DNA of 64,000 bases from Catellatospora methionotrophica (GCF_011297335.1 NZ_JAAOTJ010000013.1:147737-211736); one strand, 5' to 3'. Positions 37,383-45,655 are shown, numbered from the stretch's first letter. A program made the numbers and translations. The notes: a model not told the origin generated them from the sequence alone.

Positions 37383-38243
37383 GTGAGAGCGACGGAGGAG
37401 GGGAGCGCGGGCAAGGTTCCTGCACGTGGCCAGCCCCGAACCGCTGCCGCTGCGGATGCCCTGGCGAGGTATGACCGCCGAGCCCGGCTTCCGATCATCC
37501 TGTCCGCCGTACTCCCGCTGATCATCGCCCCTCAGCAGGGGAATTGGGTCGCGGTCCTGATCGGCGTGGTCTCCTGGCTGGTGTTCGCGGTCGACTTCTT
37601 CGTGCACGAGCGGCTGCTCGTGAACTTCATGGGCACCCGCGTCGGCAAGTTCGACCTCACGATCGTCGTCCTCACCGCACCCTGGTTCCTGGTCGCCGGT
37701 GCGCACGCGGGCGGCTTCGTGGTGATCCTGCGGCTGGCCAGGCTCAGCCGCCTGCTGATCGCCACCAAGGGCGTCAGGCGCCTGTTCGCCCGGCTCGGCC
37801 GGGTCGCGATCGTCGCGGCGTCGGTCCTGTTCGTGGGCGGGACCATGGCCTACTTCGCCGAGCACCCGACGAACCCGGAGTTCGCCACCTTCGGCGACGC
37901 GATCTGGTGGGCCACCGTCACCCTGACCACCGTGGGGTACGGCGACATCGTGCCCATCACGACCGCGGGCCGCGTCGACGCGACCGCGATCATGTTCATG
38001 GGCGTCGCCCTGCTCGGCCTGCTCGCCGGTTCGCTCGCGAACTTCTTCGGCCTCCAGTCCGGCGAGCCCACGCCCCAGCAGCCCGCCACCACGGACGACG
38101 CGGTGCTCGCCGAGCTGGCCCAGCTCCGGGCAGAGGTGAAAGTACTGACCGACCTGCGCGTACAGCTGGCCGCACTGACCCGGCACCTCACCGACGGAAC
38201 GGGCGGCGGCGACACGTCACGAGCGCCGTCAGGTGACGCCTGA
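37383..38243 (+). CDS. Voltage-gated-type potassium channel
   Basis: 286 residues from a GTG start. Six-helix channel: an S4-like segment ILRLARLSRLLIATKGVRRLFARL-type with regularly spaced Arg/Lys (written here in part: RLARLSRLL), then a pore loop AIWWATVTLTTVGYGD whose TVGYGD is the potassium selectivity filter (near residue 185), and a final helix. The cytoplasmic C-terminus carries a short coiled coil (LAELAQLRAEVKVLTDLR). Acts in the cytoplasmic membrane to pass potassium. Its stop codon lies inside a terminator hairpin. Confidence 0.88.
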   Translation: MRATEEGSAGKVPARGQPRTAAAADALARYDRRARLPIILSAVLPLIIAPQQGNWVAVLIGVVSWLVFAVDFFVHERLLVNFMGTRVGKFDLTIVVLTAPWFLVAGAHAGGFVVILRLARLSRLLIATKGVRRLFARLGRVAIVAASVLFVGGTMAYFAEHPTNPEFATFGDAIWWATVTLTTVGYGDIVPITTAGRVDATAIMFMGVALLGLLAGSLANFFGLQSGEPTPQQPATTDDAVLAELAQLRAEVKVLTDLRVQLAALTRHLTDGTGGGDTSRAPSGDA

Positions 38244-38251
38244 CGGCGCTC
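38221..38251. terminator. Terminator overlapping the channel stop codon
   Basis: GAGCGCCGTCAGG (38221-38233) pairs perfectly with CCTGACGGCGCTC (38239-38251). It serves two convergent genes and is partly coding. Confidence 0.75.
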
Positions 38252-38260
38252 GGTCTGCCG

Positions 38261-38719
38261 TTAGTCGAAGTACTCGGACATCATCTGGTCCACCCACTCG
38301 GGCTGCCGGACGCCGCTGGGCACGAACTGTCGCATGACAGGTTTGATGTCCAGGACGGGGGTGCCGTCGATCGCGTCGAGCCCGCGTACGCGCAGCTCCC
38401 GGCCGTTCACCGCGATGATCTCGGCGATGGTGGTGCCGATGCGGTTCGGCCGCCGGGGTCCGCGTTCGGAGAAGACGCCGACGGCGGGCAGGTCGATGCG
38501 GCCGCGTGGGTGCAGCGGTTTGGCGTAGTCATCGCGTTCGGCGAGCCGGTCGAAGAAGAAGAGGACTTCGACGTGGGAGAACTCGGCCAGACCGGTCAGC
38601 CCGGCGTCACCGAAGCGCTCGTCGACCACGATGGTGCTCTCCTCGCCGCCCCAGTGGTCGGAGTCCTGGGGGTCGAGCCGTCTGTTGCGGACGGTACCGA
38701 CGGGGGTCATGTCGATCAT
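38261..38719 (-). CDS. trmO: TrmO/TsaA family tRNA methyltransferase
   Basis: 152 residues. Family members are small beta-barrel SAM-dependent enzymes that methylate the N6-threonylcarbamoyl group of t6A37 in certain tRNAs. The segments FSHVEVLFFFDR, GVFSERGPRRPNRIG and RVRGLDAIDGTPVLDIKP match the conserved motifs of the family, where GVFATRSPxRPNPIG is usual; the RPN-IG core is kept. The start at 38719 (MIDMTPVG) or at 38710 are both possible. It lies alone between convergent and divergent neighbours. Confidence 0.85.
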   Translation of the reverse strand: MIDMTPVGTVRNRRLDPQDSDHWGGEESTIVVDERFGDAGLTGLAEFSHVEVLFFFDRLAERDDYAKPLHPRGRIDLPAVGVFSERGPRRPNRIGTTIAEIIAVNGRELRVRGLDAIDGTPVLDIKPVMRQFVPSGVRQPEWVDQMMSEYFD

Positions 38720-38908
38720 CGTTTACTCCTGTGTGAGGTGGTGCCTGTTCGCCTCTACCCGAGACGAGCCTCCGGTAGAGGTAGGCCATTCCCGTCCAGT
38801 GGCAGGGCCCGCGCAGTCGCCGACCCGACCCGGCTCCGGGGCGAAGTCCCGTATCACCGCTCAGTGTTCCTCCTCTTAATCGGCGTCCGACCGACACAGG
38901 AGGCGCAG

Positions 38909-39559
38909 ATGCCCAGTCATTTCAGCTTCACCGGCGAGCAGTACGAGTACGAGGCGGGCGGCCAGGCCCATACCGGGGACAGTTTGTGGGCTGTCGCCGA
39001 CACCCTCGACGTGCTACTCCGAACCGCCCCGGACACGTACTACACCGTCACCGCCCCCGCGCTGCACCGGACGGCACTGCCCGGTGGCGCGTCCGGGAAC
39101 TCGCTGCTCGCCGGTCTGACCGTGGTCCGCACCGTCGGCGGGGCCATCGAGCAGGAGTCGGCTGCCGCGAAGGACACCGTCGAGCCGCACAAGCTCAAGG
39201 GCGTCTCCGGTGTCGCGCACTCCGAGTTCCAGGCGTTCCTGGCCTGGGTGGAGGCGGCAGCCGTGAATCTGAACCAGGCGTCGACGCTGGCGGTCGTCAT
39301 CGAGGCGCACCAGACCAACAGCCCGTGTTCGACCTGCCAGAAACTCATCGGCGGGGTGATGGTCCGGCTGGGCGCGCAGTACGGCAAGCCGGTCATCTTC
39401 CGGGGCTCGTCGTTGCAGGCGTACGAGACCGCGCCGGGCGCGCTCGGCCGGATGCTGCTGTCGGTGCGCTCCGGCACCGGCAAGTACGACACCGCGACCC
39501 CGCCGATCATGAACGATGTCCTCGGCACCCACCTGATGGTCCCCCTCATGCGCTCCTAA
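38909..39559 (+). CDS. Putative cytidine-deaminase-fold protein (toxin-like deaminase)
   Basis: 216 residues; ATG 38909 follows AGGAGG. The second half has the two zinc motifs of the deaminase superfamily: H104-S-E106 in GVAHSEFQAF, and P-C140-S-T-C143 in NSPCSTCQKLIGG, 36 residues later, flanked by a strand TLAVVIEAH. This layout is typical of nucleic-acid or nucleotide deaminases, and the SPCSTCQ form is closer to bacterial toxin deaminases than to housekeeping cytidine deaminase. There is no signal peptide or trafficking domain, so it acts in the cytoplasm or is delivered in trans. A small HTH protein gene follows 99 bp downstream. Target base unknown. Confidence 0.6.
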   Translation: MPSHFSFTGEQYEYEAGGQAHTGDSLWAVADTLDVLLRTAPDTYYTVTAPALHRTALPGGASGNSLLAGLTVVRTVGGAIEQESAAAKDTVEPHKLKGVSGVAHSEFQAFLAWVEAAAVNLNQASTLAVVIEAHQTNSPCSTCQKLIGGVMVRLGAQYGKPVIFRGSSLQAYETAPGALGRMLLSVRSGTGKYDTATPPIMNDVLGTHLMVPLMRS

Positions 39560-39600
39560 CCCCCCCAGTGCCCCGAAACTGCAGCGCCGAGCCTCGTGAA

Positions 39601-39628
39601 ACGAAGTGTTCAACACGAAGTGTTGACA
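39601..39628 (+). promoter_or_regulatory. Direct/inverted repeat with TTGACA, probable promoter-operator
   Basis: ACGAAGTGTT occurs at 39601-39610 and 39615-39624; GTGTT-C-AACAC (39606-39616) is also palindromic. A consensus -35 TTGACA (39623-39628) overlaps the second copy, so binding here would block transcription of the HTH gene. Confidence 0.5.
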
Positions 39629-39658
39629 ACGGCGAGTTGTGAAGGTTGACTGGGGGGT

Positions 39659-40084
39659 ATGGCTGAGAACGATGACCTCTTCACGCCGCCGGATGCGGGG
39701 CGGGCTCGCGCGATGCGGGACTTCGCCGCGCTGACGCGGATCGCCGAACGGCACGCCGCGACGGGCGGGCAGCGTGACCGCTGGCGCAACGCGATGGTGC
39801 TCGACCCGTACGAGGCGGTCTGCCTCACGGTGTCGCTCGCGGCCGGTTCCGCGCTGCCCGAGCCGGACGAGGCCGCGCTCGACGAGGCCGACCTGACCGC
39901 CGCGCTGACCCTGCTTCCCCGCGTACGCGCTGATCTCGACGCCCTGGAGATCGGCCTGCTCGACCTGGCCCGTGCCCGGGGCCTGACCTGGCAGGCGATC
40001 GCCTTCGGCCTCGGTCTAGGCACCCCGCAGGCCGCCCGGCAGCGTTACGAGCGCCTGACCGGCCGGACCCGTCCGGCGGACTAG
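39659..40084 (+). CDS. Small HTH-type DNA-binding protein, partner of the deaminase-like gene
   Basis: 141 residues from ATG 39659, with a GGGGGG site close upstream. The C-terminal third is a helix-turn-helix: ARARGLTWQAIAFGLGLGTPQAARQRYERL, here quoted in parts (LTWQAIAFGLG, then QAARQRYERL), which is the pattern of actinobacterial proteins that recognise DNA after a GLTW-x-IA-x-LG turn. The N-terminal part is acidic and helical. It is likely autoregulatory through the repeat at 39601-39628 and might control or neutralise the preceding deaminase-like gene, though that is inference. Confidence 0.7.
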   Translation: MAENDDLFTPPDAGRARAMRDFAALTRIAERHAATGGQRDRWRNAMVLDPYEAVCLTVSLAAGSALPEPDEAALDEADLTAALTLLPRVRADLDALEIGLLDLARARGLTWQAIAFGLGLGTPQAARQRYERLTGRTRPAD

Positions 40085-40119
40085 CCCGGCCCGGACCGGG
40101 CCGGGCTAGTCCGCTGTGG

Positions 40120-40989
40120 TCACGCCGCTTCGACGGGTAGCCACAGCTCGCAGGTCGCGGTGCTGAAGTCGTCGGCGTGGTCGAGGATCGCCACGATCGA
40201 CGGACCCGGCCGCAGCCGCCACGGGTTCGACGGGAACCACTCGGTGGCCGTCGCGGCCCAGGTCGTCTGCAGCGTCTGCGGGTGCGGTCCCGAACTGCTG
40301 AAGACCGCCCACCGCCCGGCCGCCACCTCGATGGCGTCGAGGTCGCCGGGCACCGGGGTGTCGGCGGCCACGGCGACGCCGTGCAGGTAGGTCAGCTCGG
40401 TGCCCTCGACCGCGTCGGGGTCGACGCCGTCGGTGACCTGGAGCAGACCGGCCGGGTCGGCGGCGCTCAGCGCCTTGAGCCGGGCGTGCTCGGTCACCGG
40501 CAGTCCGGCGATGTGCTGCTGGATGTGCGGGTTGACGCCGTGGTGGATCAGCGGCACCCGGGCGGCGTGCCCGATGAGGCGGAACGCGGGGCGCTCGACG
40601 ATGCGGGTTTCCATGGGGATGCTCCCTTCGACGGTCAGGCGGAACCTGAGCTGCGGTTGTGTACGAAGGGGGCCACCGTCGCGCCGGACGTCGCCGGGGC
40701 TCGCCCCGTGCACCGCCCGGAACGCCCGGCCGAACGCCTCGGTGGAGCCGTACCCGTGCCGGACCGCGATGGCCAGCAGGTCGTCCTCGCCCCGGACCAC
40801 GTCGGCGGCGGCGACGGTCATGCGGCGTCGGCGTACGTACTCCGACAGCGGCATGCCCGACAGCGACGAGAACATCCGGCGCAGGTGGTACTCGGTGGTG
40901 CCGAGCGACGCGGCCAGCCCGCCGAGGTCGAGTTCCTCGGTGAGGTGCTGTTCGACGACGTCGACGAGCCGGTTGAGTGCCGAGATCAT
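40120..40989 (-). CDS. AraC-family regulator with GyrI-like ligand domain
   Basis: 289 residues from ATG 40989, preceded by GGGAGG. N-terminal two-HTH AraC domain (residues about 8-105: LGGLAASLGTTEYHLRRMF and AIAVRHGYGSTEAFGRAF) followed by a GyrI-like/effector-binding domain (from METRIVERPAFRLIGHAAR) with a C-terminal CELWLPVEAA. Such proteins sense small cationic or aromatic compounds and act as activators of efflux or detoxification genes. No obvious target is adjacent. Confidence 0.9.
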   Translation of the reverse strand: MISALNRLVDVVEQHLTEELDLGGLAASLGTTEYHLRRMFSSLSGMPLSEYVRRRRMTVAAADVVRGEDDLLAIAVRHGYGSTEAFGRAFRAVHGASPGDVRRDGGPLRTQPQLRFRLTVEGSIPMETRIVERPAFRLIGHAARVPLIHHGVNPHIQQHIAGLPVTEHARLKALSAADPAGLLQVTDGVDPDAVEGTELTYLHGVAVAADTPVPGDLDAIEVAAGRWAVFSSSGPHPQTLQTTWAATATEWFPSNPWRLRPGPSIVAILDHADDFSTATCELWLPVEAA

Positions 40990-41086
40990 GTGGCCTCCCT
41001 TCGACGTCAAGCCTGGCCGGTCGACCCCTGCCCGCGCCCGATCGTGGCGGACCGATCCGATCATGCCGACGGGCGGCTGTCGCAGG

Positions 41087-41527
41087 CTAGCGGCTGTCGC
41101 CGCGCCGGGTGCGGCGGATCCGGACGGCCCGGTCGGCGAGCTCGTCGACGGCCGCGCCGATCTCGGGCGGCAGGCCGCCGTCCTCGCAGCACGGCGGTTT
41201 GGTGCGCGGGTCCGTCGGCGGTTTGACCCCGGCGAGTTCATACAGCACCGCGTACACGTCCAGGCCCGGGTCGGCGTCGTCGTGGCGGCCGATCAGGATC
41301 ACGCAGGCCCGGCTGCCGGACCGGAACGCGACCACGATACGCAGGTCGCCGACGTGCTTCACGCACAGCCGGTCCAGCGGGGCCCCGCCGGTGAGCCGGT
41401 AGCCGAGCGCCGCGCAGCCCTCAACCTCCAGGTGGCGCAGGAACTGGGCGACCTGGTGCTGCTGGCGGTTGCGCAGGCCGTGGAACTGCTGCTCGGCGCG
41501 GGGGGTCCAGTCGAGGGCGACGGGCAC
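41087..41527 (-). CDS. RelE/ParE-like toxin
   Basis: 146 residues. The first 95 residues follow the RelE/ParE fold: LDWTPRAEQQFHGL, LTGGAPLDRLCVKHVGDLRIVVAF and ACVILIGRHDDADPG, with the basic residues after the third strand. The remaining 50 residues (PPCCEDGGLPPEIGAAVDEL onward) are an extension not usual in ParE. It starts 13 bp after the upstream gene's stop on the same strand, so it forms an antitoxin-first operon. It would act on mRNA at the ribosome or on gyrase; the extension could alter that. Confidence 0.65.
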   Translation of the reverse strand: MPVALDWTPRAEQQFHGLRNRQQHQVAQFLRHLEVEGCAALGYRLTGGAPLDRLCVKHVGDLRIVVAFRSGSRACVILIGRHDDADPGLDVYAVLYELAGVKPPTDPRTKPPCCEDGGLPPEIGAAVDELADRAVRIRRTRRGDSR

Positions 41528-41540
41528 GTCGGCTACCTGC

Positions 41541-42014
41541 TTAGGCCTGGCTCGGGCGGGTGCGCGCGAGCAGTTCGCCGGTGTCGATGGCCCGGCCCTC
41601 GCCGCGGCGCATCTGGGCCAGGCTCTCCCGCACGTCGTCGCGCTCCAGCAACGCGGTGTCCTCCAGGTAGCGCCATACGGCGTCGAGCAGCCCTCGGGTC
41701 TGCCCGGCCGCGCGCAGGTCCCGGATCAGGTGCCAGACCTCGTGGAAGCGGCGCGGCTCCAGCCGTGGCTGCCCGTTGACCTCCACGATCGCGAAGATGC
41801 CGGTGCGGGCCCACTCCCGGATCGTCGGCTCGCTCAGGTCGAGCAGCTCGGCCGCGATCACGGGCCGGATGGGTTCGCAGGTCGCGAGCCACTGCCTGGC
41901 GACGCGCAGCAGCCGCGCCCGGCGCTCGTCGTCGAGCGTGCGGGCGATGTCCTCCAGCTCCTCGACAGACGCGAGCAGCGCGGCGATCTTCTCCCGGTCG
42001 GAGGCGACGGTCAT
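41541..42014 (-). CDS. Antitoxin-like DNA-binding protein
   Basis: 157 residues from ATG 42014. An N-terminal coiled helix (MTVASDREKIAALLASVEEL) precedes a winged-helix/excisionase-like HTH: RPVIAAELLDLSEPTIREWARTGIF and VNGQPRLEPRRF. The C-terminal segment (LLERDDVRESLAQMRRGEGR) could wrap the toxin. The gene lies directly before the RelE/ParE-like gene, which supports an antitoxin role; the sequence itself does not prove it. Confidence 0.65.
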   Translation of the reverse strand: MTVASDREKIAALLASVEELEDIARTLDDERRARLLRVARQWLATCEPIRPVIAAELLDLSEPTIREWARTGIFAIVEVNGQPRLEPRRFHEVWHLIRDLRAAGQTRGLLDAVWRYLEDTALLERDDVRESLAQMRRGEGRAIDTGELLARTRPSQA

Positions 42015-42359
42015 GGCAGGCTCCTGTCCCTCGATCCGAGCCCGGCGCTTACGAGTATGAACCACAAATCCACAAGTCGCACTCCATGGGCGGGTTGCGG
42101 TATCAGGCCGCTGCGGCGATGTCTCCGTTGTCGAAGTAGATCGCCTGGTGCAGTCGCCCGCCGAGGGCAGTGGCAAACCGGGCAAGGACTTGCTGACCAG
42201 AGATGTGCCCACCGAGACTCTCCGTGCGGGCTGCGGCAACGACGACAACGCGGGTGTACGTCGCGAGGCGGTCGGAGTTTCGCCGTTTCCGGTAAGAATC
42301 GGGGCCCCGGGCGCACTACCTGGTGACGGAACACCTTCGCAGCGAAGGAGCACGAACCA
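42015..42359. other. 345-bp region between the toxin-antitoxin operon and a sigma operon
   Basis: Divergent region. Its first half holds the remnant of an HTH antitoxin-like gene on the minus strand (42103-42255). The last 20 bp hold the AAGGAG site of the sigma factor gene. The palindromic layout of an autoregulated toxin-antitoxin promoter is not obvious. Confidence 0.5.
42103..42255 (-). pseudogene. Remnant of an HTH antitoxin-like gene
   Basis: Read on the minus strand to the stop at 42103-42105, this stretch encodes SGQQVLARFATALGGRLHQ followed by AIYFDNGDIAAAA, which resembles the C-terminus of XRE/HigA-type antitoxins (ALGG-R-L then V-x-FD). No start codon or intact HTH lies upstream. 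It suggests a decayed toxin-antitoxin gene beside the intact pair. Confidence 0.3.
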
Positions 42360-42902
42360 GTGACCCCAGGGGACCCGAACGGGCGGTTCACCGCCATCTA
42401 CCACCGACATCATCGCCAGGTGTACGCGTACGCCGTGAGCCGCGCCGGGCGCACGCTGGCCGACGACGTCGTCGCCGACACGTTCCTGGTGGCCTGGCGC
42501 AGGCTGGAGGCCGTGCCCGAGGGGCCGCTGCCGTGGCTGCTGGGCGTGGCCCGCAACGTCATCCGCGAACGTTTCCGCGACGACATCCGACAGGCCAGCA
42601 TCGCCGCCGAGCTGCGCGCCTGGGCGGTGGAAGCCGACGCCGACGTGGCCGACGGCGTCGCCGACCGGGCGACGATGCTGGCCGCGCTCGCGGGCCTCGG
42701 CGACGACGACCGGGAGGCGCTGACGCTGACCGCCTGGCAGGGCCTGTCCGCCAAGGACGCGGCCCGGGTCGTCGGCTGCTCGTCCGCGACGTTCTTCGTC
42801 CGCCTGCACCGGGCCCGCAAACGCCTGGAACAGGCCATGGTCGCGTCCCCGGTGGAACGCCGCCGCCCTGTCCGCCTCACCGCTCAGGAGTCCTCCCGAT
42901 GA
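42360..42902 (+). CDS. ECF sigma factor
   Basis: 180 residues from GTG 42360, with AAGGAG 9 bp upstream. Region 2: IYHRHHRQVYAYAVSR and VVADTFLVAWRRL; region 4: LTLTAWQGLSAKDAARVVGCSSATFFVRLHRARKRL. It directs RNA polymerase to a small regulon. Its stop overlaps the start of the next gene (ATGA), which encodes a membrane protein, the arrangement expected of a sigma factor with its membrane partner. Confidence 0.92.
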   Translation: MTPGDPNGRFTAIYHRHHRQVYAYAVSRAGRTLADDVVADTFLVAWRRLEAVPEGPLPWLLGVARNVIRERFRDDIRQASIAAELRAWAVEADADVADGVADRATMLAALAGLGDDDREALTLTAWQGLSAKDAARVVGCSSATFFVRLHRARKRLEQAMVASPVERRRPVRLTAQESSR

Positions 42903-43861
42903 GCCACCGCGACACCCTGCGGGCCCTGACCGCGGCCCGCCCGAACAGCCTCGACCCGACCGAGGCCGCCGACCCCGCCCTGATCATGGCGTACCCCCAG
43001 GAGAAGACCGTGACCCGCACCGCCCGCCGCCCGGTCGGCCGCCTCGTGCTCGCCGCCGGACTGCCCGCCGTCGCCCTCGCCGTGACCGGCGCGATCCTGC
43101 TGAACAACCAGTCCGGCCAGGCTCCGACGGCGCAGCCGTCCGCACCTCCTGCCAGCACGGCCGCCGAACTGCCCACCGACGCGGGCGGCGTGCTGCTGGT
43201 CGCCGCCCAGCGCAGCGAGTCCACGCCCGCGACCACCGGCCGGTACTGGGTGATCCGGCGCGGGCACGGCGAGAACTCCCGCCCCGGTGTCGAGGAGGAG
43301 CAGTGGCTGGCCACGGTGCAGGGCCTGCCGTCGAGTGGCTACTTCCGCAACGCGGACGGGTCGTGGACCGCCCGCCCGATGCAGGACCACAGCGCGGCGA
43401 ACAACTTCCTGCTCGCCGGGTCGCCCCGGACGGTCGCGGAACTGGCCGCCCTGCCCACCGACCCGGCACTGCTCCGCAAGAAGCTGCTCACCTGGTACGA
43501 CGGCAAGGACGGCGAGGCCGAGGGCGGCGACGTGTACCTGTTCCACGCGGGTATGGGCCTGGTCATCGATCTGCCGGTGCCACCCCGGGTGCGTGCCGCC
43601 GCATACCGGATGCTCGCGGCGCTGCCGGGCATGACGTCGCTCGGGCCGGTCACCGACCAGCACGGCCGTGCCGGTATCGCGATCGGGCTGACCCGCCAGG
43701 GCGACTTCGGCAAGTCGCAGGCCCGCCTCATCGTCGACCGGACTACCGGCCAGGCCCTGGCGCGTGAGTCGTGGGTCGGCAACCGGGCGGCCAGCTGGAC
43801 GGTGCTGCTCGGCGCCCGCTGGGCCGACGGCCCGCTGCCGCAGGCCTCGACCCTGAACTGA
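42899..43861 (+). CDS. CU044_5270-family membrane protein, probable sigma partner
   Basis: 320 residues. A cytoplasmic N-terminus of about 47 residues (MSHRDTLRALTAARPNSLDP), a single transmembrane helix (about 50-66), and a large extracytoplasmic domain with RYWVIRRGHGENSRPG and an AGMTSLGPVTDQHGRAG-like region typical of the CU044_5270 family. These proteins are commonly encoded directly after ECF sigma factors in actinomycetes and are thought to control them. Overlap of 4 bp with the sigma gene supports that. Confidence 0.87.
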   Translation: MSHRDTLRALTAARPNSLDPTEAADPALIMAYPQEKTVTRTARRPVGRLVLAAGLPAVALAVTGAILLNNQSGQAPTAQPSAPPASTAAELPTDAGGVLLVAAQRSESTPATTGRYWVIRRGHGENSRPGVEEEQWLATVQGLPSSGYFRNADGSWTARPMQDHSAANNFLLAGSPRTVAELAALPTDPALLRKKLLTWYDGKDGEAEGGDVYLFHAGMGLVIDLPVPPRVRAAAYRMLAALPGMTSLGPVTDQHGRAGIAIGLTRQGDFGKSQARLIVDRTTGQALARESWVGNRAASWTVLLGARWADGPLPQASTLN

Positions 43862-43874
43862 TCGGGGGTACGCA

Positions 43875-43904
43875 GGCGGCGCGGCCAGGATGGGTCGCGC
43901 CGCC
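43875..43904 (+). terminator. GC-rich hairpin after the sigma operon
   Basis: GGCGGCGCG (43875-43883) pairs with CGCGCCGCC (43896-43904). No U-tract. Confidence 0.5.
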
Positions 43905-44034
43905 CGTGTGTCGTCACCCGACAGGAGTTGGTCGATCGGCCGGGCAACTCTGCCCATGGCGGCGCTGCGACCGGCCCCCGCCACTCAGTAGGGTCATCGT
44001 CCGGTACTGCCCCCACACCGGACAGGGGAGCGTT

Positions 44035-44937
44035 GTGACGCTGCCGATCGATCCCTACGAGCGCCGCCCCGTGCCGGGCCCGCCGCAGCCGCCGAACCCG
44101 GTCGCGCGCCCGCCTATGAGCTGGTGGCGGCGGCACCGGGTGCTGCGCAACTGGCTCGCCGGGGTCGCGTCCGCGGTGGCCGTCTCGGTGATCAGCGGGG
44201 TCGTGCTCGCGTTCGTCACCCCGACGGCGGAGCCGCCCGGCGGCACCCAGTCGTCCCCTCCCGCGCCCGACCAGCCCTTCACGGTGAACATGCTGTCGCG
44301 CGGCGAGGTCTGCCTGCCGTACGTGGTCGACGCCGACCCGGCGACGCTGGCGAGCCCGCACCGCGACGCGAGCGCCGCCCGCGGTTCCCGGCCCAGTGAC
44401 GACGAGGTGGTCGCCTGGATGGGCAAGGTCGGCGCGACCCCGAGCAAGGGCAACCTCGTGCTCACCGTGCAGGGCGTGTCCGGCAAGGCCGTCGTTCTGC
44501 AGGGGCTGGACGTCGAGATCGTCGAGCGGTCGCCCGCCCCCGCCGCCCCGGCGGTGTTCATCATCGAGGACGGGTGCGGGGCCGAGGAGAGTCCGCGGCT
44601 GTTCAACATCGCCCTCGACCAGCCGAATCCGCAGGCCAAGCCGCAGGACGGCGTCGCCGTGGGTGGCGCGAAGATCCCGGCGGCGGCGTTCCCGTTCAGC
44701 GTCTCGGACAGCGATCCCGAGATCTTCCTCATCGAGGCGAACCCGGGCCGGTGCGACTGCACGTGGCGGCTGCGGCTGCGCTGGGTCGGCGACGGCCGCA
44801 GCGGCACCCTCGTCATCGACGACCACGGCAAGCCGTTCCGCACCAGCGGCTACGACGAGCCCGCCGCCCAGGTCTACTACGAGCGCACCGCCAACAACTG
44901 CCCCTCCGACGTCACCTGGTGCCTGCTCCCGTCCTGA
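44035..44937 (+). CDS. Single-pass membrane protein of unknown function
   Basis: 300 residues from GTG 44035 with a GGGGAG site. A Pro-rich cytoplasmic N-terminus, an RRHR-rich turn and one transmembrane helix (about 40-62, NWLAGVASAVAVSVISG) lead to an extracytoplasmic domain of about 220 residues with paired cysteines (RGEVCLPYV, EDGCGAEE, GRCDCTWRLR, NNCPSDVTWC). It probably folds as a beta sandwich. I cannot name the family. It converges on the hypothetical gene at 44950. Confidence 0.75.
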   Translation: MTLPIDPYERRPVPGPPQPPNPVARPPMSWWRRHRVLRNWLAGVASAVAVSVISGVVLAFVTPTAEPPGGTQSSPPAPDQPFTVNMLSRGEVCLPYVVDADPATLASPHRDASAARGSRPSDDEVVAWMGKVGATPSKGNLVLTVQGVSGKAVVLQGLDVEIVERSPAPAAPAVFIIEDGCGAEESPRLFNIALDQPNPQAKPQDGVAVGGAKIPAAAFPFSVSDSDPEIFLIEANPGRCDCTWRLRLRWVGDGRSGTLVIDDHGKPFRTSGYDEPAAQVYYERTANNCPSDVTWCLLPS

Positions 44938-44949
44938 ACCGTGAATTCG

Positions 44950-45474
44950 TCAGGCGGCCGTGCGGCGTGCGCGGCCGCCGTAGAGTTGCACCCGGTGGTC
45001 CGCCGTGTACTGCGGTGACCGGTGCAGGAACAGTTCCGGCGAGGCCGGGGCGTTCGCGACGCGTACGGTCCAGTCCTCGTACCACCAGGACGCCGAGCAG
45101 CAGCACTGTCCCCGGAACCGGAAGTTCGCCCGGTACAGCCCGACCTTGCCGGGGGCCAGGGTGAACAGCCGGGTCGCGCGATCGTGCGGCGGATACACCG
45201 CATCGCGTACGCACGCGCGGACCGTCACGCCCTGCTCGCTCTCGCTGAACTCCAGCGACGCCGCGTCCCCACCGGACCTGACCTGCTCGCTGAACCGGTA
45301 GCCGTCCGCGTGATCGGCGAACACGTCATGCACGACGACCGGCCCGTCCGGCAGCGCCTCGGGCATACGACGCGCCTCGGACAACCCGCGCCGCAGGTCA
45401 GCGTCGCCCGCCCCGCGCGCGTCCGCCGACCACCGCACCCTGACCCGCTGAACCACCACCACACCGCCGAGCAT
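44950..45474 (-). CDS. Hypothetical protein with a Cys cluster
   Basis: 174 residues from ATG 45474. The chain is soluble. Notable features are a CCC cluster in FRGQCCCSASWWYEDW and an otherwise beta-rich composition. I do not recognise the family. Codon use and the 12-bp convergent gap with the preceding gene are consistent with a real gene, but support is weaker than for its neighbours. Confidence 0.5.
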   Translation of the reverse strand: MLGGVVVVQRVRVRWSADARGAGDADLRRGLSEARRMPEALPDGPVVVHDVFADHADGYRFSEQVRSGGDAASLEFSESEQGVTVRACVRDAVYPPHDRATRLFTLAPGKVGLYRANFRFRGQCCCSASWWYEDWTVRVANAPASPELFLHRSPQYTADHRVQLYGGRARRTAA

Positions 45475-45535
45475 GCGCCACCTGGCTCCACCTCGGCGAC
45501 CCGGTTTCGCGGTCTCCCCGGACCCTTCCCCGGCG

Positions 45536-45600
45536 AAGATCGCTGTTTCGTGTCAAAACCTCTGGTGGAACCGCAGATCATGACCCGAAACGGTGATCAT
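45536..45600. repeat. Dispersed palindromic element, copy 4
   Basis: Left arm AAGATCGCTGTTTCGTGTCA (45536-45555) and right arm TGACCCGAAACGGTGATCAT (45581-45600) pair with a few mismatches, many of them compensated relative to the other copies. It lies between two minus-strand genes. Confidence 0.7.
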
Positions 45601-45655
45601 GAAGCGGGGGCCGCGCGGCCGCGCGGCGGCGCGGCGGGGCATGGGGGCGAGGCGG

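Noticed and set aside
42360..43861. Considered a classical zinc-finger anti-sigma factor as the partner of this sigma gene
   Set aside because: The downstream protein has no H-x3-C-x2-C motif; it fits the CU044_5270 family instead.
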